From Phoronis australis (taxonomy: Eukaryota > Phoronida > Phoronidae): 64,000 nt of DNA. The stretch covers positions 148,208 to 212,207 of the forward strand of contig NMRA01000094.1 of assembly GCA_002633005.1 (NCBI GenBank), written 5' to 3'. The translations under genes were made by a program, and so were the position numbers. Of the stretch, positions 1-13,000 are shown piece by piece. Numbering within the stretch: position 1 is the stretch's first letter; the number at the start of each line of letters is the position of its first letter. Below the pieces are notes generated by a model, which did not search any database, had not been told where the DNA came from, and saw nothing but the letters and a program-made list of their open reading frames with translations.

Positions 1-398
1 TGGTCTTTCAAGATACTACAAGAACAAAATTTTAGATATACTCATTATGCGATGACTCAAGCTGCTTCTCCTGCAAAGCAACTATGTCCACTGTGAATAA
101 TCATATACTGCACTATTACACAGAAGTACTTTTCTCACATGAACTGGAATGTGTTAGGACACGACTGGTTCAAAACGCCGAGTACGTAATTTTTTGATAT
201 TACATGGGCGAATCACAAAGTAGCGCAGAATAGAAATTCATACGCGTTAATCTTATCGTCTGCAAAGCACTAATACCAACAACCAAACAATGCCTTAATT
301 CTGTGAATGAGGCAAGGATATGGTTGACCAATCGGGTGCCGCATCTGTAATTCACTGTACACGGTAAAATAGATGGTGTAGGTTTTCCATTTAACATT

Positions 399-540
399 AA
401 TCTCTACCTCTCCTCCTCCCTCCCTCCCTCACTCCCTCCTCCCTTTCTCTCTCACTCCCTCCCTCCTGCCTTGTAACACCCTTGTACTATCATTGTAACA
501 CCCTTGTACTATCATTGTAACACCCTTGTACTATCATTAA
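399..540. repeat. CT-rich tract followed by three copies of a 22-bp repeat
   Basis: A pyrimidine tract of CCTCC/CTCC units (about 399-468) is followed by three perfect head-to-tail copies of a 22-bp unit beginning TGTAACACCC (about 472-537). They lie about 400 bp upstream of the first coding exon. No regulatory role can be read from them. The rest of 1-780 shows no gene. Confidence 0.8.
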
Positions 541-791
541 TTCATGTTGATGTGGGTGCAACTCATCATTTCACATGAAACCAGTTGATCGGCAAAGCAG
601 TGTTTAAAAACTGCTCACATTATCGATGAACACATCAATAAAAAGAACTTTTGACGTCTCGTTAACGTAACAACTCTACAGGTTGATTTCACAAGTTCAT
701 TGTGATTTATTGTCATTGTCGTCTTGTCACGGCGGTCTGTGAAGACGGTTTAAATTTCGCAACTTGAGTCAACACTTGAGCACGAACCCAT

Positions 792-798
792 TATAAAT
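792..798 (+). promoter_or_regulatory. possible TATA box of the large gene
   Basis: TATAAAT lies about 150 bp upstream of the ATG at 949. It would place transcription start near 820-830 with a 5' UTR of about 120 nt. A second TATATA at 895-900 is also possible but would leave only a very short leader. The assignment rests on position and motif only. Confidence 0.4.
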
Positions 799-948
799 GT
801 CAATCCACAGACAGCGTTAAACAAACAGTCAACGCAGAATCTCTGAGCAAACAGTTGGTGCTAAAACCTTTTTTCTGGCTATTATAATTTGACGTATATA
901 GGCTGATCCAACCCAATACACACACACCAACGGGTGTTCAGTCACGCC

Positions 949-1007
949 ATGTTGGTTTCTATCGCGCTTCTGTTTTATTCCAATTTCAACTTCAGTGCAG
1001 GTTTTGA
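949..1007 (+). CDS. large gene exon 1: signal peptide
   Basis: The ATG opens MLVSIALLFYSNFNFSAG, a short hydrophobic stretch followed by small residues, as expected of a cleaved secretion signal. The donor is GA|GTATGT, phase 2, and joins in frame to exon 2. Start choice: this is the only upstream ATG I found that gives a signal peptide and the phase needed by exon 2. The following intron of 3.7 kb is the longest in the gene, so a missed small exon is possible. Confidence 0.7.
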
Positions 1008-4000
1008 GTATGTGCGCAATAATTTAAAATCTCGGTCTGTTTGTTTGAAGCTAGTAATAAACATATTTTCTATTAAAAATTTGCATTAATTAAAAATAAA
1101 AGATAAAAGTCGCATGTAACCAGCGAGAACTCATTAAACCGTTGTATACGCCAGTAAGAATGTTTATTCGATAAGTTCAGTTCAGAGTCTTCCGCATATT
1201 ATATGGGATTAACGACATTTTACTCGCGAGAAGAGTTTTAATAGAGAAGTTTCACAAAGCGACGTGAAGGTGAATTATCACCCTTAGGCTAATTCCGCGT
1301 CATACATGCCATTGTAGGTTGTGACGTAATCTGTGTATTTTACGAGAGTACAGGGAGGTTCACGTCGCTTTAAACGCGAAACCTGTTGCCCCTTTTTAGT
1401 TGTTATTTGGCAAGACATCAAAACGATTTTTATTTTGACGGGGTTCTCAATCGTTTTTCTTTGCTTCTGTATAAAATGAACATGATTCTTTTGTCTATAG
1501 ATGTTCTTAAAGTCTACCTGAAGGAAGGCCTTTTTCCAAAATCCTTATTCTGCCGGGGTTCGCAGGATATCATCGAACTAGGATGGATTTTTAACAGATA
1601 TAATTTTGTGTTGTTAAATTTGACATGTTTAATTTTCATGCATCTATTTACTATAAACTGCACATCAATTTCGCATTCTAAGAGTTGATCATTTTTCGCA
1701 GGAGTTCAAAGAAACGACTTTTTTCACATTCAACATAAATTTCTATCTTGCATATCTGTAGCGGATATGTACTACAATAACTGGACATCCTGAGCTCAGT
1801 TATTCAGTTCACGTTTACTTTCCCGTGCACGTAAAAATTTAGCTGTTGCGAAACCAATTTTTGTTATTTTAACGTGAATCGCCACGCGCAATTAAGTATG
1901 CGTGAGAAGTAACGTTGACGTCACTTTGCGAAGCCCCTCTATTGGGAACTATTATCTTAAGGCTATATCAAACCTTACTTAGTGGCCTCCATTCTAACTC
2001 GTACATCAAAAGCTAGGCTTTGTCAAGTAGTAAAAGTATATATTTTCCGAAAGAAAAAAGTCAGGGAATATAAAAATATGTTATATATTTTAAGTCAAAA
2101 TTCCATGTTTAAGAAAGGTATATTCATAACAAAATAACCCCTTGGTCGATTTTAATGAAACCTTTTTTAAATGAAAACTTCACCAGTTAACTCAAAAACG
2201 CTGGTCGGAATTTTCGATTAGCCTTTTCATTTGATTTCTATGACGAATCAACTCGCAAAACGTAAGGTATTTTTGTAAAAAATAGAAGTCCTTTTCATCT
2301 TTGTTTCATAACGCAAAAACTTGGCCTTGATATCAAACATCCTAATAGAGTTTTTGATGTTGGTGAATAAATATTAAGTTTGGAAAGTTTCAGCAATATC
2401 CACCGAGCCGTTTTCGAGAACTCGGAACTCGTGTTCCTAATCATATTTCAAATTAAGTCGATTTACCGAAGCCGAGAAAAGCCGATTATGTGCAGTGCCA
2501 CGTAGTGACCATTTTACTGTTTTCTAATCTTTTCATTGCCTCGCACCCATCTTTAGGCCAAACCACTGTAATTGGCATTTATTCTCATTGGGAAGAGGAC
2601 CACTGACGATGAGATCGGGCGGTTCCAACTACTGTGGCTCTTCCTAGCGACAGTTTTTGCGTCCATTGCTATATCTCCTAAACCCTCCGCATGATCTTTG
2701 TTAAATTGGGCAAGTGTATTTTATATGAAGAAGACAAAAGGTCATCACGACTTTTGGACGGATCCAGCTTCTGCTGTGCGCCCCTAGTGGCAATGTTTTT
2801 CGCTTTCCTCTGTATCTTTGGAGTTCCTGGACGGATTTTAATGAAATTTGCCAAATAGATTTCTAATAAACTGGCGATGACATTCTGTTTTGAGATGGAT
2901 TTGACGTAGTACACCCCATCTAGTAGCCGTATTTATTATTCTTGAGTCTGTTTCTGGCATCCTACTCTCTGTCAGACAAACCTCTCTAAAGATGATTATG
3001 AAAATTGCCATATGTGTTCTTACTGAGAAGAGGACGGCTGACGATGACTGTGACAGCGCCGACTACTGTGGCGCCTTCTAATGGCAGTTTTGTTTTCTGT
3101 GCGTCTGTGACTGCATCTCTAAAACCCTCTGCACGATCTTTGTTATCCGCGGAATAATGTCTGGTCGGATGTTACTTCGTCTACGCCATACTCAGTACGT
3201 TTTGTGTATGAATTAAAGGCAAATCACGTGATCAAAATAGCTCCTCAACAAGATTATTGCGTTTACGAAACGTTATCCAATTCCTTTTCATCGAACACGT
3301 TCCAAAATCTGAGTAAATCACTTCCTCTAAATCTCATCAGGATTGGGAAGTGTACACTTAATCATTTCTTTTTGATCGTGCAAGAATTGGGAAGTGCACG
3401 CTTCACGTTTCAGTTCGAGTAGAAAAGTTCCTCCCGGTTGTATAAGAGTTATTCGTAACACAGGAGTGACTTTGTAATTTGTACCGTTGTCATTTTACAG
3501 AAGTGACGTTACGTCCAAAAATAGACCTCAGGGAATTCCTTTGGAAAAAGTGGGGAGGCTCATTCAGATGCCTGTATTTCCGTCAGAAACACCCTTATTT
3601 ACATTTAATAGACATATTGTCAGAACCACAGCTTATTTAAATATATTATACACTGTACATACTTTACGTTTTCCTCTTCATTTTACTTGTCATGGGGCAT
3701 AACTCTGTACATCTAGATGTCAAAATCCCAAAAAATTGAGTAGTCTATAAACTTACGAAACGTAAACAATCAGTGTTTTGATGCCGTGTTCATAAAACAA
3801 GAACTCAAATATCACGTGACCGCACAATCCCACGTCGAAGTAGTTATCTTGGTCAAAGGTATACGAGTCTGCGCATCTCGTGATGTGGCAACGCATTATT
3901 ATCAGGAACAACGGAAATGTCGAGTTTGCCGGATCGACCGTAAATAAAAACAGCGAAGATTTCCTTGTTGGAGAACTATTTCGTGACAGATTATTTTGCA

Positions 4001-7000
4001 CATTTTAGTTTTGAAATCTTAAAATGAAACCGGCCTTCGGGTTCTGATAAGAAATTAGAAAGTGTCCTAAAATATTTGTTGTAAGAAATGAAAGTCATTG
4101 CATCTTGGGTACAGAGAGAAGTTTGACGACGCTTCTGCTGATCAGAGAACGACTTCATTTCAATTCTTCTTTTGAAGATCAAAAACTAGGAAAATACCCA
4201 AATTTTGACCCGATTTTACACTTGTACCAGACTTTGGGGGCTATCTTGTTGGAGATCTTTCGAAAATCCTCGGTAGATTTGACTGATGAACAGTGATCAA
4301 ATCTAGTATCAACATCAGCAGGGAGAGCAGCAGTGTAAAGTTGAAATATGACCTTGTCATTGTTCGCCATGCTTCAAAATGCAACGTGACATGCCTGTCA
4401 ATAACTATTTACAGCTTATGCACCAAACAATGTCACAGCTTATTCAAAAACAAAGGCGCAGCAGTGTTACCAATTTTCGACGTTTTATTGCTCATGTGTA
4501 ATTTGTTTGTTCTTTACTGTAATCTGCGTTACGAAAATACTACTTTCACGGAAACGAATTACACAACGCTTGTTAGATTTATTTTTGTTTGTTGCACTGA
4601 CACACTGGTATCCATGAGTGTAAGGAAATCACTTACCCTGGATCATCACTGTCAATGACCACGACTTTCAAGTTCACAAATATACGATCTTTCAGGCTCA
4701 GTGGAGTGCCAAACAGTGTGTGTACAAGATACGAGTCAGAGTGGTACAGCCAATCATATACACATACGTGGTATGAGACTTGTGTGGACTGGGATTTCAG
4801 ATGTACCAGGCGAGAGTGAGTATCACAATTCTACGTCAACCTGATCTGTTTGGTTGTGGTTAACACCTATAGCAGCCAAACCCATAATACTCATCTACCG
4901 ACAGACGGGACTTCATAAATATTGTTTGTTTGTAAAATGAATTAGTTTTTGCCTTACATTTTCACGTTTGCGATTACGGTCAAACTCCTTTATATTTGAA
5001 TCTCAGTATTTGCACTGTAAAAGCCTATGTAAAGGTATTTATAGTGCATATAATCTTCCAGGACGAGATACAGGAACGCGTACAGAACAAAGACAATACA
5101 CTTCTGCTGCTCTGGATATACTGATAACGGAAGTGGATATTGCGTGCGTAAGTACAATTCTTACTACACTATAGTTTTCCTTCTGTGTATCCGATACTTG
5201 TAATAGAATGTACTCATAAATGCGTAGTTACACATTCATTTACATTTTGCAGCGGTATGCTACGGATCAACGAGTTGTCCAAATGGAGGCACGTGTTCCC
5301 TTCCTGATCGCTGCACCAGCTGTAACATAGAATACTACTCACCCAAGTGCGACCGTAAGTATTGTCACAACATTGGTAGAAATCAATGTCTTGTCTGTCA
5401 TTCCCAACCTACATGTATGATCATGATCATGAGAAGTCCAATGGCGCAGAGGTTTTAAATTACATGTGCTTTGAGAACGAAGCCCTCCGCAAGACAGATG
5501 TACAATATCCAGTTTTCCATAAATCATGTTGAGAAATTAAAGAGGGGGCTCAGCCTCATTTTAAATTCTTGACCTTAGCACGCACACTTTTATTCTTATA
5601 GTGGCATCCCTTCTATTCATCAGAAGATGGTTAATTTTCAATATTAAATGTCTTGTTTTGAAGTTAACAATCCAAAACATTCAATTTTAAGCATAACAAT
5701 GAGTGAAGTGTCTTTGCTATGCGCGATCTTCATCCCAAAAGTTAATGCGAAAGCTTTTTGCCTGGGCATTGATTCTCTATGTACTGGTTAAAAGTAAAAA
5801 TTCAGCCTCTAACTCATAACATCTCACGTGAAACTCGATTTTAGCATACAAATGAATATGTTCTTTGGATCATACCCAGTTGACCTGGTGTTCTTGGCCC
5901 CGGGTCATTCAATGATGGACGATTGTTTGTACGCTAATTATTTCTCTGAGGTAAACAAAAATCAAGCTTTACTGCTTGGAGGTTTGTAATACTCAGTGTA
6001 CACTAAATGAAGTAAGATCTTAGTGAAGTGCATGAAATATCATTTCATAAAATGTCGTTGCTGCACAGCTGTTTTATAGTTGTTCAAACTGAGCCACTTT
6101 CCTCCGATCAATTTGGCAAGGAACATCGCTTATAACTCTACATCGTCGCTAGCATAGACCGTCGTATTTCAATCGTCAGTCAGTTGACTGTCGTATACTT
6201 ATCCACGATTTTTAAAGTAATAGTCAAAGTAATAGATTTCATGTCATTGACACAATACACCATAAGGTGATCCGCAATTCAAACTTGCATGTAATTGTTG
6301 GTGCACTTTTAGGCCTGAATATCACACTTTGTTGCATTGCTCCATAGCTTGCCCTGTTGCGGAAATTGACAACTGCGCTCACATGAGTTGTGATGAAGGA
6401 CCTTCCAATAAAAGGTGCTTCGAATGCGACTTGCAGTACCAGTCGGTGACGAACGAGTGTGCCTATACGCCCAACGGTGCACAGAGCTTCTGTGATCGTG
6501 AGTACATCATGCACTTTCATGAGCATCTACAAATTTGCTAAACGTGTTTTTGTAAAATGCTTTGAAATAAAAATTTGTTCTCTTTCATGTTGCTGCTTTA
6601 CCGTGAAATCGAAAAACCTGTTTCTTAAAACTTGTCACACTGGACTTAAAACGTGTTCATTAAAGTCCGTCACAATGGACTTAAAAACAATGTCTTGCCT
6701 TAAAGACACCAGTGTCGACATTCACTTGGGATTGAAACGATCAACTTTTGGAATAGCAGTACGAATGATTGTCAGAAAGGTTTTACTTTTAAATTATCTG
6801 GGTGCTCTTCTTGGCAACGAATGGTGACAAAACACTTTAAGACCGAATGCGTGAGAGCGACTAGCTTAGTTTTGAGTTTGTTTTGGGGACAGCTAAACAG
6901 ACATAATGCAGATTTATGAATGATCACTTTCATAGTGGCAATCGTGCGGGAATGGAAGATAGTGTTAGAAGATGTAAATAGCTGGATCTCTTTGACTAAA

Positions 7001-10000
7001 ACTCATCCTGATGGCCCTGGTGTAAACCACACTTTTCACATTTTACGCAAAGTACGTCGTATTCTTTAACGTTTGGACAAGAATTTTTTTAAATGATACT
7101 TCTCATGACAGTAGTTTGTTTCAGCACGCTGTTCGTGGCTTCAGTACCAATGTTTCCCAGGATCCTGTTCCAACGGATATCCCAGCTCGTGTTCCTGCGC
7201 ATCCGGATTCTCGTCCTCGGGAACTGCTATGTGTGACTGTAAGTCCGGCTTTCTTCAGTTAATTTAAAGATTATGAGCATGTGAAATTGCAGTACTGAAC
7301 TCAGCTGCACTGAGCCGCAATGCTGAAGTCATTCACTATGCACTAGGCACTGAATTCAATTGCAAGTCGAGCGGTCGACGTGTGTAATTGAGACTTTGAA
7401 CGAGAACAGTGCATATTTTGACTTGGTTGAGCTGGAGATGAAATAGATTTGTAACATCCGTGTTCAAGATCAATCTTGTTTCTGTATAATAAATGGAGCA
7501 CTCGAGTTGGAAAAAACTCATCTTTTGCCAGTCACAGCAGGCTGCTTTCCAAAGCACACTGCCATCGAGATGTTAAAGAAGCCAGTTGAAACGCAACATT
7601 TATTTCAACGCGAATTTCACGTCTTGTAAGATAAAATGTCGCAAAACATTTTATGTTAATCAGCCATTGTCTATATATTTCATTATTTGTGTATTTATTT
7701 CAGTAACGAAGAAACCAGACCTAGCTTTATGCAAGTTTACGGTTTTGAGCTCAAGCGGAGAGAGACGTCAAAGCCAACCTACGGTAGAGGGCGACACAAG
7801 CTGTTACACAGAGGGAGACGAGTGGATTAAGTTTGTCCCAAAGGATTTTAAGCTGGACTTGGAGGCGAATTTTCAACACCCAACGTATACAAAGTTGGCT
7901 TATGTGAGAGACTTCAAGTATGGAATAACGAAGAGTTCTGTGTGGCTTTACAAGAAACCTGCAGGTACGTTGTCATGACAGCCTATAATTAGCCGTTTTC
8001 ACATGGCCACTGAATTTCCATTAGACTATGAAGGTCCCTAGGAATACGACATATCGCAGAATTTTGATTATGTAATTGTTGTCTCTGCTTTGCTATGATC
8101 GTACCTTTCTTTTTCTGAATTTTATTAAAAGACATGATCACCTGACCCCATTAGTGGTAGATTTGTGATAAGGCAAAAGAAAAATTAATTCTCCAGGCTT
8201 TCTTCTTTCGGAGAATGTATACTTTGTTGAATTAATTTTGATAGTTTTATAGATATTTGACTGAGTGCAAAGACTTGTAAATAAAGTCCAATCCTACATA
8301 AAACAATGTCCCGTGCGCTTGGGTGATCTCTCTCTCTCTCGGTTTCCCATAATAAGCACCTTCCAAGGGTGGAGGCATAGTCCTCAGCGCCGTTTCTTTT
8401 CCTAATTTCCACTTTTATTAATAAATACCCAATAAGTAAAGTATATAAACGGACTTCACCGGTATTTTCTGAAAATAGGCCCGTGGGCAGATATTAGGAA
8501 AATGACCATTAAACACTTCAAATGAAACCGAATATACGCCAGGGCGTATTTTGGGATAGGGCGGACGTATTTCCGGAAACTGTGTAATTAAAATTTTCAT
8601 CCATCCTGTGTAACCAAAAATCACCCTATATCTCGTAAAATGATTTGAGTGAACGCCATCCCAAAATAAATATATCTCGTCAAAATAAACAAAAGTTTAA
8701 ATCAAAACATGTTACGTATTTCAGAACAATCCATCAGATTTTCAAAAGATCTTTGCAAACAGTTACCGAAAATACGCCCATGTGCGTAATTTTGGAAAGT
8801 TTTCGGAAAATACGCCCATGGGCCTACATTTGGGCGGGTATATTTTTGGAAATACCTGATAGTGTATAAAGTAAATAGCCATGGTAACGGAGGATACGAA
8901 ATGAGTAACGACACGGAGAAATTTGGCTACTGCCTGGAGGTAAGATGCAGTATTTTTGACAGCAGGGTTAAAATAGGCAGAAAAATTAAAAGTGTAAATT
9001 GTTGGCAAGCAAGATGCTGCAATGAGAGAGGATGACGGGGGTTGACTGAAGTAAACGCAGTAGTGATCAAACTAGGAAGTGTGGCCAATGGTGCGTTATA
9101 GTTTGGCTCTGTGTACCATTCAAGTCCGCCAATAACGTTTCCCTTCAGAGCGACAAAGGCGGTGGAAGGCTTCGTTAGTGTTTCGTGTCAGACAAGATAA
9201 CCATGAGAGAATTCAGAGTCAGAGTCTTCTATCATAATCAAGTTAATTCAGAATTAGAGTCGTGTATTATGATCAATTTAATTCCAGGGAGTGCTGTAAA
9301 CATCATTACCTATACTATGCCGGGAGATGGAGTTTGTAATCCGGGGGGACCATATGGAGACGGCGATGGTCAACCAAAGGACCAAATACAGTGCGACATT
9401 GACAAATCCCTCTCTTACACTTCATTTGCCGATGGCGACAAGTAAGTTGAACTTTCTACAACACTACTGAGACCATCCAGACGGTTGGCCAACGTCGACA
9501 CTGCCTATTGTTACTGACTGGACGCGTAGATCTTAATAAGCTACACCTAAATGAAGAAATGACAAGTAGTTACAACACAGTATGCTTCCAAACTATAAGC
9601 TCCAATGATTCGAAAACTTTACAGCGGTAACTACAACATGCATCAAATATGCAATAGGCATCCACTGTTACTCTGTTTGAACATTGCTCGTCAAACCTTA
9701 CAAGCACCTACAAGAACTTCAATCTCTAACTCCCGCTTTAGGTTATGCGCTGAGTACAAAGTGGTTGCCGGCGGCTATACACATTACGGCGATCCAAACA
9801 CTAATGTGTTCCATCAAACTCAAAAGTATAATGACGTCCCTCGAACAAAAACTGTTTGTATGCGAATGGACTTCACCAACCCTACTCACTGCTCCCGTGT
9901 GACTGGCGCAAACAAATGCACTTCTCCAACGGAATACATGACTTTTGGTGACAGGATCCGCAAAACAGGAGCGATAACTCTGGATTTTTCGGGTTGGGAT

Positions 10001-13000
10001 GATTTAGGAACAAACCCGTCTGGAATAAAAGAGTATATAATAAACGTTTATGAAATTACCGAACGATCGCCGTCCACAGTCGGAATGGTATTTTCACCGG
10101 TCAAAGTGGGACCAATAACAGTGGATCATCCTACGACATCCAAACAGTTTACTCTCCCAAGTCAGCCTCAGTTTTACGCCATCGACCTTACTGTCGTCGA
10201 CAACGCGTTGAATGTTTTGCAAGCCAGATCGTACGTCCTTTATGACTCGAGCTCTAAACTACTGACAGACAGCTCAAAGGATTTCTATTACACGTCGGCG
10301 ACGGAAGTGACAGATTACCTGTGGCAGACAAATTTGGGATCAATAAAGGTAAGTATTTGATATTTATGAAAGCAGCTAGGTGTGGCTCAGTGCTCCTAAT
10401 CACAGAATGAGTACCGAAACGGGCCACTGCGTAGGTGCATTTTCACGATTTCTTCTACTAATATCTTTAAGTTGCCATGGTGCTAACCGAGTGCCGGCGA
10501 TTTTTAAGTCAATGTAAAGTTGCAAACATAGAATGTCCTCTTTGTGTATTCGTAATATCAACATCATTTGATTTTATTGCAAGTGTTCCGAGCGCGAAAG
10601 ACTTAATGACTCCCTTTTACAAAAGTTGATTTACACCTTTTTCTACGGCTGTATGCCTTCTCAATGACACCATAGGGCGACAGACACAACACAATATTTG
10701 ACGTCATCAGAGCTATCTTAGGGTTTATTGTTAATAGATTTAATTTTAATCCTAAGCATAGTGATCTGTGAATCAATTCAAACAATGTGACATTTCCTCC
10801 ACTTCGGAAGTTCAGGTGACTCCATGCATTGTATAAATCAAACTGGATTGATTAATTCACCACGGTAGACTTCTATACCCCCAGAATCTGTTCTTTTTGG
10901 CAAATTTGGAAGGGTAGGCCAAAAAGCATTGTCGCTTCTGATTGAAAATTGCGGCTCACTACTTACGAAAAAAGCGCTCGCTCACTTCAATTTTCAGCGA
11001 AGGTCTCGAACTATTCTCAAATGTCACACAAACACAAGCAAGCAAGGTTTCACCGCAGTGGCTTGTCAAGGCTGTCGCAATCACCACATAATTGCACACA
11101 CTTCTTCATTCAAGCGCCAATACGCTACTTTTGCTCAGCTCGTATCCTTTTTTGGAAAACTTAACAACTTGAAATACCGCACCATCGCATCAGCTTTCAG
11201 AGCCAAATTTCATATTTCGCGTAATCCTTAAAAAATGCCAAAGGTGATAAAGGGAAAGAATCTAAACACCATTTTCAACGGCGCAGCTTCAATCGATTAT
11301 GGTTGTCAGTGCAAGACTGTGTTATATTTTCAGTTGTCGTGGACGGACTATTTTTACAACGACTACCACAGAACACATGCTCCACTGAGACCCGTCGCGG
11401 CTGAAGCAAATTACTACACAGATTCGTACGACCAGGTGGCGGGCGACTTACCTCGTGAGGGGACTGATAATATTCACGGTAGGTTTTAAGCAGTCGATTG
11501 TAGAACACATTTTTAGTGTTCTATTGCTCTAGTCATATCGTGGACAAGAAAAATCAAAATGTCAAATGATGAAGCTCTGCTACTTTAATGGGAGAAACTT
11601 TAGTTCACTGCATGAACGAGTTGCACCGTTAGGTCGGAAAACTTTTAGCCTAAATAAATCTACAAAACTCCTTAGCGTTATTGCACTTTCCCGGTATGGC
11701 ACGGGAAATACTTAGCTGTTAATGAAACTTAAATTAACTAAAATTTGAAACAAGTGCATGCTTAAGAGAAGTACATGACTGGGGTGTAAGTACATTTTGT
11801 CGGTGTTCAAACACCGCCGTAATATGATTCTATACAACGACTAGCATGTAAGTAATAGGTCAAAGCTGCTGTGAACTAGTTTCTGCTATTCACTTCCTTC
11901 ACAGATGTATTTGTTCTACCAAAGCAGAGTGACGGCGTTGTTATCCTTTGTTTGAATTGAAATTTGTTTCCATAAATCTCCTGAACTTCTCGTGATTATT
12001 CATAATGCCTTAACAACTGAAACTAATGGCGCCAGTCTAGTTTGAAGTAGTAAAGGTTAGTCAGTTCTTCTCAAGCAACATACGGCGCCATTCTAGTTTG
12101 AAGTAGTAAAGGTTAGTCAGTTTTTCTCAAGCAACATACGGTGCCAGCCTAGTTTGAAGTAGTAAATGTTAGTCAGTTCTTCTCAAGCAACATACCGGGC
12201 GCCAGTCTAGTTTCAAGTAGTAAAGGTTAGTCAGTTCTTCTCAAGCAACATACGGCGCCAGTCTAGTTTGAAGTAGTAAAGGTTAGTCAGTTCTTCTCAA
12301 GCAACATACGGCGCCAGTCTAGTTTGAAGTAGTAAAGGTTAGTCAGTTCTTCTCAAGCAACATACGGCGCCAGTCTAGTTTGAAGTAGTAAAGATTAGTC
12401 AGTTCTTCTCAAGCAACATACGGCGCCAGTCTAGTTTGAAGTAGTAAAGGTTAGTCAGTTCTTCTCAAGCAACATACGGCGCCAAACTAGTTTGAAGCAG
12501 TAAAGGTTAGTCAGTTCTTCTCAAGCAACATACTGCGCCAGTCTAGTTCATTACGGCGTTTTCCCGTTGCTCCCAACTTGTTCGATTCTATAACCCATCA
12601 ACAAGTTGGGAAGTTTATCCCTGTAGCCAATATCTTACTGATTAACTCCATTCTGTCGGCATTCAGGGTTGGAGGGCCAGCTCTCTTTTGTTCAATAATT
12701 GCTCTAATCTTCAATAAGATCTATCTAGCCTGGCTGGGCTGTGCAGTTAAAAATATAAGTTAAGTTATAACATATTTGAACATAAACCAATAGAATTTCT
12801 GATCATGTATAGTTTTTAAATAACCAAAATCGCCCAACTGCAACCGAAGTTACGATAATCAATCATTCTTTCCAAATGTACCAATTCACTCTGGGTTTGA
12901 CGGTGTTCACACGTTGTCTGTAACAAGCCTGGTAGATAATTGGCGTGCCTGTTGTCATCAGTAACAGACAAAAGATTGTGTTTGGCAGTTAACAAAGAAG

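Noticed and set aside
1386-1688. 100-codon open stretch on + in intron 1
   Set aside because: It has no domain and no fitting splice sites, and the phase 2 join from exon 1 to exon 2 does not need it.
9185-9287. Upstream extension of exon 8 as coding
   Set aside because: The frame is open, but the acceptor ATTCCAG at 9281-9287 gives the phase-1 join required by exon 7.
12027-12549. CRISPR-like array
   Set aside because: The 56-bp units abut without unique spacers and the context is a eukaryotic intron, so it is a minisatellite.
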